This document shows positions 8,770 to 14,764 of a stretch of DNA of 18,817 nucleotides, one piece after another. The notes below the pieces were generated by a model that was not told the DNA's origin, did not search any database, and saw nothing but the letters and a program-made list of their open reading frames with translations. This DNA is from an uncultured Collinsella sp. (GTDB taxonomy: Bacteria; Actinomycetota; Coriobacteriia; Coriobacteriales; Coriobacteriaceae). The translations under genes were made by a program, and so were the position numbers. The stretch's first letter is position 1. Each line of letters begins with the position of its first letter. The stretch covers positions 1-18,817 of the forward strand of contig CABSNH010000017.1 of assembly GCA_902478985.1 (NCBI GenBank), read 5' to 3'.

Positions 8770-9485
8770 GCGCCGGCGCTACGCTACTCAAGCTGCAACA
8801 GATCGATTTGGAGCTCGCCCGCAACAAGAGCGAACTTGCCAATATGCCGGAGCTCAAGGAGCTCGCTTCTAAGCGCAAGACCTACGTTAAGCTCAAGGCC
8901 GAGATGACCAAGCTCTACGCCCAGCGCAAGGACCTGGACATTGAGCTCGACGACCTCAACACCACCGAGATCCAGACCAACAACGCCATCGAGGCCGCCA
9001 AGAAGCGTCACGTCGACGGCTCTGATTACCGCGAGGTGCAGGACCTGGAGAATGAGCTTGCCACCCTGGCGAAGCGACTGGACAAGATCGAGCACACCCG
9101 CAAGGATGTCGTTGTCGCCCATAAGGAGGCGCTCGACCGCGAGGCTCGCGCGCAGGCCATTATCGCTAAGTTCGAGGAGGGCGTGAAGGCAGATACCAAG
9201 GCCGCTCGTGCTAAGGCTGCCGACCTCCAGGCTCAAATTGACGCCGCCACCAAGGAGCGCACCGCGCTGGCTGCCACGCTGCCGACTGACGTGCTCACCG
9301 ATTACGAGCGCCTGCTCAAGCAGTTCCGCGGCCTGGCCGTCGAGACCATTCAGGGCAACATCCCCACGGTCTGCCATACCGCGCTGCAGGCATCGTCCAT
9401 GAGCGACCTAAACCACGACGGTAGTGAGATTACGCACTGCCCGTATTGCCACCGCCTGCTCGTGCTCCCCAGCAAGGAAGCTTAA
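8766..9485 (+). CDS. DUF164-type coiled-coil / zinc-ribbon protein
   Basis: A 239-residue protein with a long charged coiled coil (about residues 10-165, rich in K, E and L heptads) followed by a short C-terminal zinc-ribbon-like region. The family is commonly annotated as a C4-type zinc ribbon protein and is often found beside nif3-like genes, as here. The C-terminal knuckle CPYC (C225, C228) is intact. The first knuckle has only C203 (TVCHTAL); the position expected for its partner is P200. The function is unknown; nucleic-acid or protein binding is plausible. The ATG at 8766 has AAAGGAGAG upstream and overlaps the stop of the previous gene; earlier in-frame starts are inside that gene. Confidence 0.88.
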   Translation: MSAGATLLKLQQIDLELARNKSELANMPELKELASKRKTYVKLKAEMTKLYAQRKDLDIELDDLNTTEIQTNNAIEAAKKRHVDGSDYREVQDLENELATLAKRLDKIEHTRKDVVVAHKEALDREARAQAIIAKFEEGVKADTKAARAKAADLQAQIDAATKERTALAATLPTDVLTDYERLLKQFRGLAVETIQGNIPTVCHTALQASSMSDLNHDGSEITHCPYCHRLLVLPSKEA

Positions 9486-10703
9486 ATGATGACGGCGGCA
9501 CCCAACAATTCAATGCAACTTGAGGGAAAAACGATCCTGCTGGGCATTACCGGCGGGATCGCCGCCTATAAGTCGTGCAATATCGTGCGCCTGCTGCAAA
9601 AGCGCGGCGCGCGCGTCAAGGTCGTTATGAGCGAGCATGCTACGGAGTTTGTGGGGCCGCTCACCTTCCGCGCGCTTACGGGCGAGCCGGTCGCTGTGGG
9701 CCTGTTCGACGATCCCTCCGACCCCATCCACCACATTTCGCTCGCGCAGGAGCCCGACCTGGTTGTCGTGGCGCCCGCGACGGCCAATATCATCGCCAAG
9801 ATGGCCAACGGCATCGCCGATGACCTCATCTCCACCACGCTGCTTGCCACGCCGCGACCCATCGTGATCGCACCCGCTATGAACAACGGCATGTGGAAGG
9901 CACCGGCGACGCAGGCCAACATGGCCACGTTGCGCGACCGTGGCGTCCATGTGGTGGGACCCGGCAGCGGCTACCTTGCCTGCGGCGACGTGGACACGGG
10001 GCGCATGAGCGAGCCCGAGGACATCGTCGAAGCCATCTGCGAGGTGCTCAACCCCGCGCCCCAAGACCTTGCAGGTAAACGAATTGTCATCACTGCCGGC
10101 CCCACGCATGAGCCGATCGATCCAGTGCGCTTTATCGGCAACCGGTCGTCGGGAAAGATGGGCATCGCCCTGGCAGGGGAGGCCGCTCGCCGCGGTGCTG
10201 AGGTCACGCTCGTGCTGGGACCGACGTCGCTCGATGTCCCCCACGGCGTGGAGTGCGTGCGCGTGCAGACCGCCGCAGAGATGCTGCAGGCGGCGCTGGG
10301 TGCCTTTCAGACGGCCGATGCGGCCATTTGTGCAGCCGCCGTCGCCGACTACACCCCCGTATCCCCTGCGGACCACAAGCTCAAAAAGGCCAACGAACGC
10401 TTGGATCGCATCGAACTGATCGAGACGGTCGATATTTTGGCCGAGCTTTCACGCCAAAAGGGCGAGCGCCGTGTGATCGGATTTGCAGCCGAGACCGATA
10501 ACGTCGTGGAGTACGCTAAGCGCAAACTTGCCCGCAAGGGCTGCGATGCGATCATCGCCAACGATGTCTCGCGCGCCGATTCGGGCTTTGGAACAGACAC
10601 CAACAAGGCCTGGATTGTGAGCACAGCGGGTACACAGGAACTTCCCGTACTAACAAAACCCCAGCTCGCAGATACAATTTTAGACTTGCTCAAAAATAAT
10701 TAA
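9486..10703 (+). CDS. coaBC: Bifunctional PPC decarboxylase / PPC synthetase
   Basis: CoaBC carries out two steps of coenzyme A synthesis. The C-terminal CoaB domain joins cysteine to 4'-phosphopantothenate and the N-terminal flavoprotein CoaC domain decarboxylates the product to 4'-phosphopantetheine. CoaC features are GITGGIAAYK (20-29), the active-site histidine H83 (HHISLA), the PAMN motif (130-133) and C166 in LACGDVDTGRM. CoaB features are TAGPTHEPIDPVRFIGN (203-219) with RSSGKMG, AAVADY (284-289) and lysines in KLKKAN (298-303). The 405-aa length is normal. It begins directly after the previous stop, with AAGGAAG as ribosome binding site; a second ATG follows immediately. It is the last gene of the long + strand cluster. 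Confidence 0.96.
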   Translation: MMTAAPNNSMQLEGKTILLGITGGIAAYKSCNIVRLLQKRGARVKVVMSEHATEFVGPLTFRALTGEPVAVGLFDDPSDPIHHISLAQEPDLVVVAPATANIIAKMANGIADDLISTTLLATPRPIVIAPAMNNGMWKAPATQANMATLRDRGVHVVGPGSGYLACGDVDTGRMSEPEDIVEAICEVLNPAPQDLAGKRIVITAGPTHEPIDPVRFIGNRSSGKMGIALAGEAARRGAEVTLVLGPTSLDVPHGVECVRVQTAAEMLQAALGAFQTADAAICAAAVADYTPVSPADHKLKKANERLDRIELIETVDILAELSRQKGERRVIGFAAETDNVVEYAKRKLARKGCDAIIANDVSRADSGFGTDTNKAWIVSTAGTQELPVLTKPQLADTILDLLKNN

Positions 10704-10711
10704 AAAAATTC

Positions 10712-10741
10712 TTGCACAAGTCCAAAGTTTCGGGTTAATAT
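10712..10741 (+). promoter_or_regulatory. Promoter of the tRNA-Pro gene
   Basis: A -35-like TTGCAC at 10712-10717 is followed 18 nt later by TAATAT (10736-10741); TATACT at 10739-10744 is an alternative -10. The tRNA begins about 40 nt downstream. The stretch is much richer in A and T than the genes on either side. The promoter lets the tRNA be expressed independently of the gene cluster ending at 10703. Confidence 0.6.
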
Positions 10742-10783
10742 ACTCCCTGTTGCGAGCGAGAGCAGAGCAACAAACAAAAGCTT

Positions 10784-10860
<77 letters not shown>

Positions 10861-10870
10861 GAAGTTTGCA

Positions 10871-10903
10871 GGTCAGGCACCTAGTGCCTGACCTTTTTTG
10901 TTT
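10871..10903 (+). terminator. Intrinsic terminator after tRNA-Pro
   Basis: A perfect 10-bp stem, GGTCAGGCAC (10871-10880) with GTGCCTGACC (10884-10893), has a 3-nt loop and is followed by TTTTTTGTTTT. It lies 10 nt after the tRNA CCA end and should end both the tRNA transcript and any read-through from coaBC. Confidence 0.92.
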
Positions 10904-10905
10904 TA

Positions 10906-10932
10906 AGCAATTGCTTAATTTTGATTAAGCAA
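10906..10932. repeat. AT-rich compound inverted repeat
   Basis: AAGCAATTGCTT (10905-10916) is a 12-nt perfect palindrome. It overlaps a second inverted repeat in which TTGCTTAAT (10911-10919) pairs with ATTAAGCAA (10924-10932) across a 4-nt loop. The sequence directly follows the tRNA terminator and could be a protein-binding site, a back-up terminator read from the minus strand, or an old element boundary. Nothing in the sequence decides between these. Confidence 0.5.
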
Positions 10933-11335
10933 CAGGGCGCCAATAATCTACCTACGCGATGATCGCTTTTTGCGGTTACTTGCGCGTTTTGCAAACGCTT
11001 GAGCCGATTTATTAACGCGATATGAATCTACATACGCGTAGCTGGTATACAGCCGAGCACAGGCCGTATTTATCGCGGCGATTTACACAGATATAGCGAC
11101 TGTAACGGACAAGCGTGTCGCTGTATTTATTCCAGTAGTTCACTTGACCGGTGGACAAGTGGGCTGTTGCAACGAAACGCCAAGCAGGATGGACTCCATG
11201 CGAAGAAGCCGCAGAGGTATTGGCGGGGAATTGCGGCAGGCGCTCTGAGAGCCGCTGCATGACCCCATTTCTCCTCAACCCGATAACCTGTTCCACAAAC
11301 ATCAAACCGATCGAGTAACCGCCAAAAGAAAAGCC
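10933..11335. other. Intergenic stretch without a convincing gene
   Basis: About 400 bp with clearly lower GC than its surroundings. A minus-strand frame of up to 97 codons (11012-11305) is open, but it begins at TTG or ATG without a ribosome binding site, uses rare AGG and AGA codons and resembles no family I know. Visible structure includes a near-identical 14-nt direct repeat (10945-10958 and 11025-11038, AATCTACMTACGCG), a GCGTTT..AAACGC inverted repeat near 10984-10998, and AGCGAC..GTCGCT flanking 16 nt near 11095-11122. It may be remnant or dispersed repeat sequence. Confidence 0.4.
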
Positions 11336-11831
11336 GGCTTATAGGACAAAATGTGTGTCCCGATAGAACATCCGTTTCCATCCATTAATCCAGCCAGAAC
11401 GGGTACGGGTCCCTGTGGTGGAGGTCCTCCCACACGGCCCTGTCGCCCCACTCCGGCCCTCCGTCCTCGCGCGACGGCGAGGCGGAGTAGACGCTGAACA
11501 GGAAGTCGATGTCCGCGTCGGTCGGCATCGTGGCGAGCTTCTCGCGCGCCGTCCTCGCGTCCCCCGAATGAGCGTGGCACCACCAGAACACCGCCTTAAC
11601 GCGCTTGACCGACGTCAGCCCCCGGTGGTTGCGCAGGACGGCCCTCAGCTGCGAGTTCACCCCTCCCTCGATCATGTTGTTGGTCGACGGCAGCGGGCCG
11701 GCCTTGGCCAGGGCGGGGTCGAGGTAGGTGAACAGCGTCCCCGCCGACACCAGCGACGACAGCGACGAGCGCGCCCGCCTCAGCCTCTCGTGGGTGTAGA
11801 CCCTCCTGCCGTCCACCACGGTCCTGTCCTC
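11336..11831 (-). mobile_element. IS1249/IS256-like element, 3' remnant
   Basis: This is the 3' part of an insertion sequence holding the C-terminal transposase fragment (11385-11831) and about 50 bp of end sequence. The outer boundary near 11336 is a guess, based on the end-like sequence GGCTTATAGGACAAAATGTG. The inner boundary at 11831 is exact, because the IS21 inverted repeat starts at 11832. The 5' part of the element is nowhere in the window. Confidence 0.65.
11385..11831 (-). pseudogene. IS1249-type transposase, C-terminal fragment
   Basis: The C-terminal 148 codons of a transposase, beginning at EDRTVVDGRRVYTHERLRRA and running to a TAA at 11385. The block NNMIEGGVNSQLRAVLRNHR followed by GLTSVKRVKAVFWWCHAHS is characteristic of actinobacterial IS1249-type transposases (IS256 group). 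The E of the IEGG motif is probably the last acidic residue of the DDE triad. The two catalytic aspartates and the N-terminal DNA-binding region are missing, cut off by the IS21 end. The frame happens to stay open into the IS21 element up to 12017, giving a chimeric open frame with no plausible promoter or function. Confidence 0.8.
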
Positions 11832-11847
11832 TGTTAGCGTCAATCTA

Positions 11848-11938
11848 TTTTTCACCAGTTTCGCTAAACAGGCGCACCGTTCGCGCAAAGGCGGTTTCAC
11901 CGGTTGCGCTAACGTATTTTCACCGATTCCGGTCACGG
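11848..11938. repeat. IS21 left-end array of four 22-23-bp repeats
   Basis: Four copies of a motif close to TTTCACCRRTTGCGCTAACG begin near 11848, 11870, 11892 and 11915. Their CACC cores start at 11853, 11875, 11898 and 11921, giving spacings of 22, 23 and 23 bp. The first core lies 21 bp inside the tip. The spacing places the copies on one face of the helix, as expected for transposase binding sites. The last copy overlaps the end of istB. Confidence 0.85.
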
Positions 11939-12706
11939 CTTGACGGGCCCGTCCCTCGGCAGGTCCTTCAGCCTGTAGGACCTGCCGGTTATCTTGACCA
12001 GGTGGCAGTGGTGGCACACCCTGTCCGCGATCGCGCTCGCCGCCACGTCGTCCCCGAACACCCTGCCCCAGCCGCTGATCCCCACGTTGGTGGTGATGAT
12101 CGTCGAGCGCTGCTCGTAGCGCGTCGATATCAACTGGAACAGCAGGTCCGCGCCCGCGCTGCCGACGTCGAGGTAGCCGAGCTCGTCGATAATCAGCAGC
12201 CTCGAGTGGGCGTAGTACTTGAGCCTCTTCTTGAGGATGCCGCGCGACGAGGCGTCCTCCAGGTCCTCGACGAGCCGGGCGCAGTCCACGAACCTGACCT
12301 CGCGCCCCGCCCTGACCGCCTCGATGCCAAGCGCGACGGCGAGGTGCGTCTTGCCCACACCGGGGCTCCCCACGAACAGGACGTTCTCGGCCCGCTCGAC
12401 GAACCTCAGGGTCGCGAGCTCCTCGATCTCGGCGCGCGGGACCGACGGCTGGAAGTCCCAGTCGAAGTCCGCCAGCCCCTTGACGTAGGGGAACCCCGAC
12501 GACCGTATGCGCTGGTTGGTGATCCTGACCTCCCGGGCGGCGACCTCGACGCGCGTCATCTCCTCGAGGGCGGAGGCGAAGCCCCGCTCGCCCGCGGCGA
12601 CCATCCTCACGTAGTCGGGCAGGGACGCCGCCATCTCGTGCAGCCCGAGCGCGGAGAGGTTCGCCTGCGCCCTGATCGAGGGGCTGCCCTCCGCGACGGC
12701 GCCCAT
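11933..12706 (-). CDS. istB: IS21-family helper ATPase IstB
   Basis: A 257-aa AAA+ ATPase that works with IstA in target selection and transposition. The Walker A motif GSPGVGKT is at 113-120, Walker B LLIIDE at 170-175 and a TTN sensor at 205-207. The N-terminal region (about 10-70) matches the IstB helical domain, and the C-terminal block GRSYRLKDL is typical. The ATG overlaps the istA stop by one base (TGATG), consistent with translational coupling. The same frame stays open upstream through istA, but this is only a GC-rich shadow; the ATG at 12706 gives the normal IstB length. The stop lies in the fourth left-end repeat. Confidence 0.95.
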   Translation of the reverse strand: MGAVAEGSPSIRAQANLSALGLHEMAASLPDYVRMVAAGERGFASALEEMTRVEVAAREVRITNQRIRSSGFPYVKGLADFDWDFQPSVPRAEIEELATLRFVERAENVLFVGSPGVGKTHLAVALGIEAVRAGREVRFVDCARLVEDLEDASSRGILKKRLKYYAHSRLLIIDELGYLDVGSAGADLLFQLISTRYEQRSTIITTNVGISGWGRVFGDDVAASAIADRVCHHCHLVKITGRSYRLKDLPRDGPVKP

Positions 12707-13938
12707 CACGCCCCTCCGAGCGAGTCGAGCAGCGCGAGGTTGGCGCGCGCGGCCTCGGCGATGTCCGCGTCGGCCAGGCCCCGCTTCCCCTCGAGGGCCT
12801 GCCCGTAGTGGTCGGGGTCGTAGTTGATGGGCCTCGACGGCCCGGACGCGGCGTCGTGGACGGCGACCTCCTCGCCGGCCATCCTCACCACGACCTGGCC
12901 GCCGGGCATCGCCACGACGCTCACGCGCCGGCCGATGCAGCGCCTGGGCACGGACCACTCCCTGCCGGCGGCCCTGACGAGCATGGTCGGCGGGACGGTC
13001 TGGACGCTCACGTCGCCCACCATCGACTCGAGGAGCCGGAGGTTCCCGATGGGCCGCAGGCTCTCCTTCTCCCGCATGAACAGCGCGTCGGGCGGCAGGC
13101 CGGTGGTGCGGTTCGGCTCCGAGTTGGCCTGGGCCTCGACCCGGGCCACCGCCTCGGCGAGGCCGCTCCACCCGGTGAACTCGCCGCCGTAGGCGAGCAG
13201 GCGGTTCAGGAAGCGGTTGGCCGACTCGTCCTTGCCCTTGGTCTGCGGCGAGCGCGGCGCGCAGAGCCTGAGCTCGAAGCCGGCCTCCCGCGCGAACCGC
13301 CACGCCCTCTCCTGCCTGGTCCTCCTGCGGCCCGAGACGGTCACCAGGCACGACATGTTGTCCGTGATGCACTCCTCCGGGACGCCGCCGAGGCGGGTGA
13401 AGGTGGCGAGCAGGCAGGACAGCAGGTCGTCGAGCGTGCGGCTCCTGACCGGTATGAAGCGGTGCTTCCGGGAGTAGCCGAGCGTCGCGGTGAACACGCT
13501 GAACTCGAAGGCCTCGCCCTCCGAGTCGACGAGCCTCATGCCCTCCTTCCAGTCGAACTGCAGCTGCCTGCCCGGGGGCGTCTCGAACCGCGGGTGCGGC
13601 TCGCGGCCGCCCGCGCCCCCGAAGGGCACGTCGTGCGCGCGGCACCACGCGGTGAAGGCGCCGTACCCGGGCAGCCCCTCCCCGCGGCCCTCGCGCAGGA
13701 ACGCGTAGACGGCCATCTTGGTCATCCCGGGCAGCTGGGCCTTCGAGCGGATCACCTCCTCGAGCGGGTCGAAGGCGCTGCCCCTCGCGGACCTCCCGTC
13801 GGCGGCGGACTCGCCCTCCCGCCAGTACTTGGCGACCGTGTGCCGGTCCATGCCGTGCCTCCTCGCGATCTCGCTGAAGTTCGGCTTCGCGCCGGACCCC
13901 CTGTAGACGTTCAGCTCTCCCATTACGTTTCGCTCCAT
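12706..13938 (-). CDS. istA: IS21-family transposase IstA
   Basis: The DDE transposase of the IS21 element, 410 aa. An N-terminal helix-turn-helix is visible at about 20-41 (NFSEIARRHGMDRHTVAKYW). The catalytic triad is D129 (LQFDWKEG), D193 (ITDNMS) and E238 (TKGKDESANRF). The C-terminal beta region (about 320-370) resembles the usual IstA barrel. GGGAGGAG lies 6 nt before the ATG at 13938, which supports that start; a second ATG at 13923 is possible. No frameshift or stop interrupts the gene. It is expressed together with istB through the TGATG overlap. A possible promoter overlaps the innermost right-end repeat. Confidence 0.95.
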   Translation of the reverse strand: MERNVMGELNVYRGSGAKPNFSEIARRHGMDRHTVAKYWREGESAADGRSARGSAFDPLEEVIRSKAQLPGMTKMAVYAFLREGRGEGLPGYGAFTAWCRAHDVPFGGAGGREPHPRFETPPGRQLQFDWKEGMRLVDSEGEAFEFSVFTATLGYSRKHRFIPVRSRTLDDLLSCLLATFTRLGGVPEECITDNMSCLVTVSGRRRTRQERAWRFAREAGFELRLCAPRSPQTKGKDESANRFLNRLLAYGGEFTGWSGLAEAVARVEAQANSEPNRTTGLPPDALFMREKESLRPIGNLRLLESMVGDVSVQTVPPTMLVRAAGREWSVPRRCIGRRVSVVAMPGGQVVVRMAGEEVAVHDAASGPSRPINYDPDHYGQALEGKRGLADADIAEAARANLALLDSLGGA

Positions 13939-13971
13939 ATCCCGCTCCTCCCGGGTCGGATACCCGATCGG

Positions 13972-14001
13972 AGCATAGTTCCGTTAGCGCAGTTGGTGAA
14001 A
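13972..14001 (-). promoter_or_regulatory. Possible istA promoter
   Basis: On the minus strand TTTCAC (14001-13996) and TATGCT (13977-13972) are separated by 18 nt and lie 33 nt upstream of the istA start. The -35-like box is part of the innermost right-end repeat, so transposase bound there could repress its own gene. Neither box is a perfect match. Confidence 0.4.
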
Positions 14002-14075
14002 GTACGTTAGCGGGGTCGGCGAAAGCGCGTTAGCGCATTCGGCGAGATGCGTTTGCGAAAGTGGTCAATTTTAGA
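13981..14075. repeat. IS21 right-end array of four 22-23-bp repeats
   Basis: Read on the minus strand, four copies of the left-end motif occur, ending in GCGCTAACG or a close variant. Their CACC-equivalent cores lie at 14063-14066, 14041-14044, 14018-14021 and 13995-13998, giving spacings of 22, 23 and 23 bp from the tip inward. The outermost core is 21 bp from the tip at 14087. Both distances are the same as at the left end. Confidence 0.85.
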
Positions 14076-14087
14076 TTAGCGCTAACA

Positions 14088-14230
14088 CGCGTAGTAGTAG
14101 GTCGACCTCCTGAGCCCCGAGCACTCCAGCAGGTGGCGCAGGGAGTGCCCCTCCGCGCGCAGCGCCCTCACCGCCTCGGCCGCCGCCCTGGTCAGAGCCC
14201 GTCCCGCTCGACCAGGGCGCGCAATTTTTT
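14088..14230 (-). pseudogene. IS3 orfB (integrase subunit), N-terminal fragment
   Basis: Only the start of the second frame remains. It lies in the -1 frame relative to orfA and reads TRAAAEAVRALRAEGHSLRH followed by LLECSGLRRSTYYYA, which matches the N-terminus of IS150-type OrfB. The DDE integrase core is entirely absent because the sequence is cut by the IS21 end at 14087; the frame then stops at 14082 inside the IS21 inverted repeat. It would be expressed only as an OrfAB fusion through the A7 slippery site. Confidence 0.75.
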
Positions 14231-14689
14231 TAGGTAGGCGACCTCGGCCTCGAGCCTGCGGCAGCGCTCCTCGAGCTCCTGCTCGCGGGTGCGGGCCCGG
14301 GGCTTCGACCTCGACCCCCTCGGCCTGCCCTTCGGGCGGGGCCGCAGCGCCTCGGCGCCGCCCTCGCGGTAGAGCCTGCACCAGCGCTCCAGCGGGGACT
14401 TCGACCTGATCCCGAACTCGGCCATGGCGTCGGCCTTCGCCATCCCGCCGTCGACCACGGCCGACGCCGCGGCGACCCTCTGCTCGAATGTGTAACTGGA
14501 TTGTTTCCCGCCCATGGACAGCAGCGCCTCGCTTCCGAACGCCCGGTATACCCACTGCCATTCTCTCACGGTCTCGCGGGGGACGGACAGGGCCTCGGCC
14601 GCCGGCTTGCAGCCGACGCCGGCGTCGAAGAGCTCGACGGCCCGCCTCCTGGACTCCAGGTCGTGCTTCACCCTGAGGTCTATACTCAT
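14192..14689 (-). CDS. IS3-family OrfA (helix-turn-helix protein)
   Basis: A complete 165-aa OrfA of an IS150-type element. Two helix-turn-helix regions are visible: one near residues 13-45 (RRRAVELFDAGVGCKPAAEA, then LSVPRETVREWQW) and one near 68-105 (TFEQRVAAASAVVDGGMAKA, then DAMAEFGIRSKSPLERW). A basic linker follows (RPRPKGRPRGSRSKPRARTR), then a leucine zipper-like stretch (EQELEERCRRLEAEVAYLKK). The ATG at 14689 has GGGAGG 6 nt upstream, inside a hairpin arm. Alone it would bind element ends but not transpose; it may act as a repressor in trans on full copies elsewhere. The frame contains an A7 slip site at codons for KK near its end. Confidence 0.85.
   Translation of the reverse strand: MSIDLRVKHDLESRRRAVELFDAGVGCKPAAEALSVPRETVREWQWVYRAFGSEALLSMGGKQSSYTFEQRVAAASAVVDGGMAKADAMAEFGIRSKSPLERWCRLYREGGAEALRPRPKGRPRGSRSKPRARTREQELEERCRRLEAEVAYLKKLRALVERDGL
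14225..14231 (-). promoter_or_regulatory. A7 slippery site for -1 frameshifting (OrfA to OrfB)
   Basis: The minus strand reads CTA AAA AAA TTG in the orfA frame. A -1 slip gives CCT AAA AAA ATT, the frame that encodes the orfB start. IS3-family elements commonly make the OrfAB transposase this way. OrfA ends 11 codons after the slip site if no shift occurs. The signal is now without purpose because orfB is truncated. Confidence 0.75.
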
Positions 14690-14695
14690 GGAAAA

Positions 14696-14728
14696 CCTCC
14701 CATTTCCCGATGTCCAAGAAATGGGAGG
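14696..14728 (-). repeat. Hairpin covering the orfA ribosome binding site
   Basis: CCTCCCATTTC (14696-14706) and GAAATGGGAGG (14718-14728) form a perfect 11-bp stem with an 11-nt loop. One arm contains the GGGAGG ribosome binding site of orfA and the other overlaps the element tip. RNA entering from outside the element would fold and hide the site; a transcript started between the arms would not. Confidence 0.75.
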
Positions 14729-14764
14729 CAGTTCACTGTCCCCTTTGTGGTGGTTATTGATCGG

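Larger units (their letters stand above)
11832..14087 (-). mobile_element. Complete IS21-family insertion sequence
   Basis: A 2256-bp element with istA and istB on the minus strand. Both outer ends read TGTTAGCG going inward (11832-11839; complement at 14080-14087), followed by related sequence (AATCTA, then ACCA and TTTCGC) over about 37 bp. Four-copy arrays of a 22-23-bp motif lie inside each end. Both genes are intact, so the element may be active. No target duplication is visible: the eight bases outside are CTGTCCTC on the left and CGCGTAGT on the right. GC content is visibly higher than that of the housekeeping genes, which points to transfer from another background. Confidence 0.93.
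14088..14735 (-). mobile_element. IS3-family (IS150-group) element, 5' remnant
   Basis: The 5' part of an IS3 element: its outer end, all of orfA and about 45 codons in the orfB frame. On the minus strand the likely tip is TGAACTGCCTCCCATTTC (from 14735), resembling IS150-group ends. The remaining orfB and the other end are missing; sequence changes to IS21 at 14087. With only one end left the element cannot move by itself. Confidence 0.82.

Noticed and set aside
11012..11305. A 97-codon minus-strand frame in the intergenic stretch
   Set aside because: No ribosome binding site, rare codons and no recognisable domain; described as part of the intergenic stretch instead.
11848..11938. Regular 22-23-bp repeats as a small CRISPR array
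   Set aside because: The repeats are contiguous and degenerate with no spacers, and a matching array sits at the other end of the IS21 element; they are transposase-binding repeats.
12707..13648. Upstream extension of the istB frame, which would give a 571-residue protein
   Set aside because: The extra part is an R/G/A-rich shadow of istA, which is clear in another frame; istB has a coupled ATG at 12706 and normal length.
12808..14010. A 400-codon + strand frame opposite istA
   Set aside because: Antisense to a transposase with a full DDE triad; no family resemblance.
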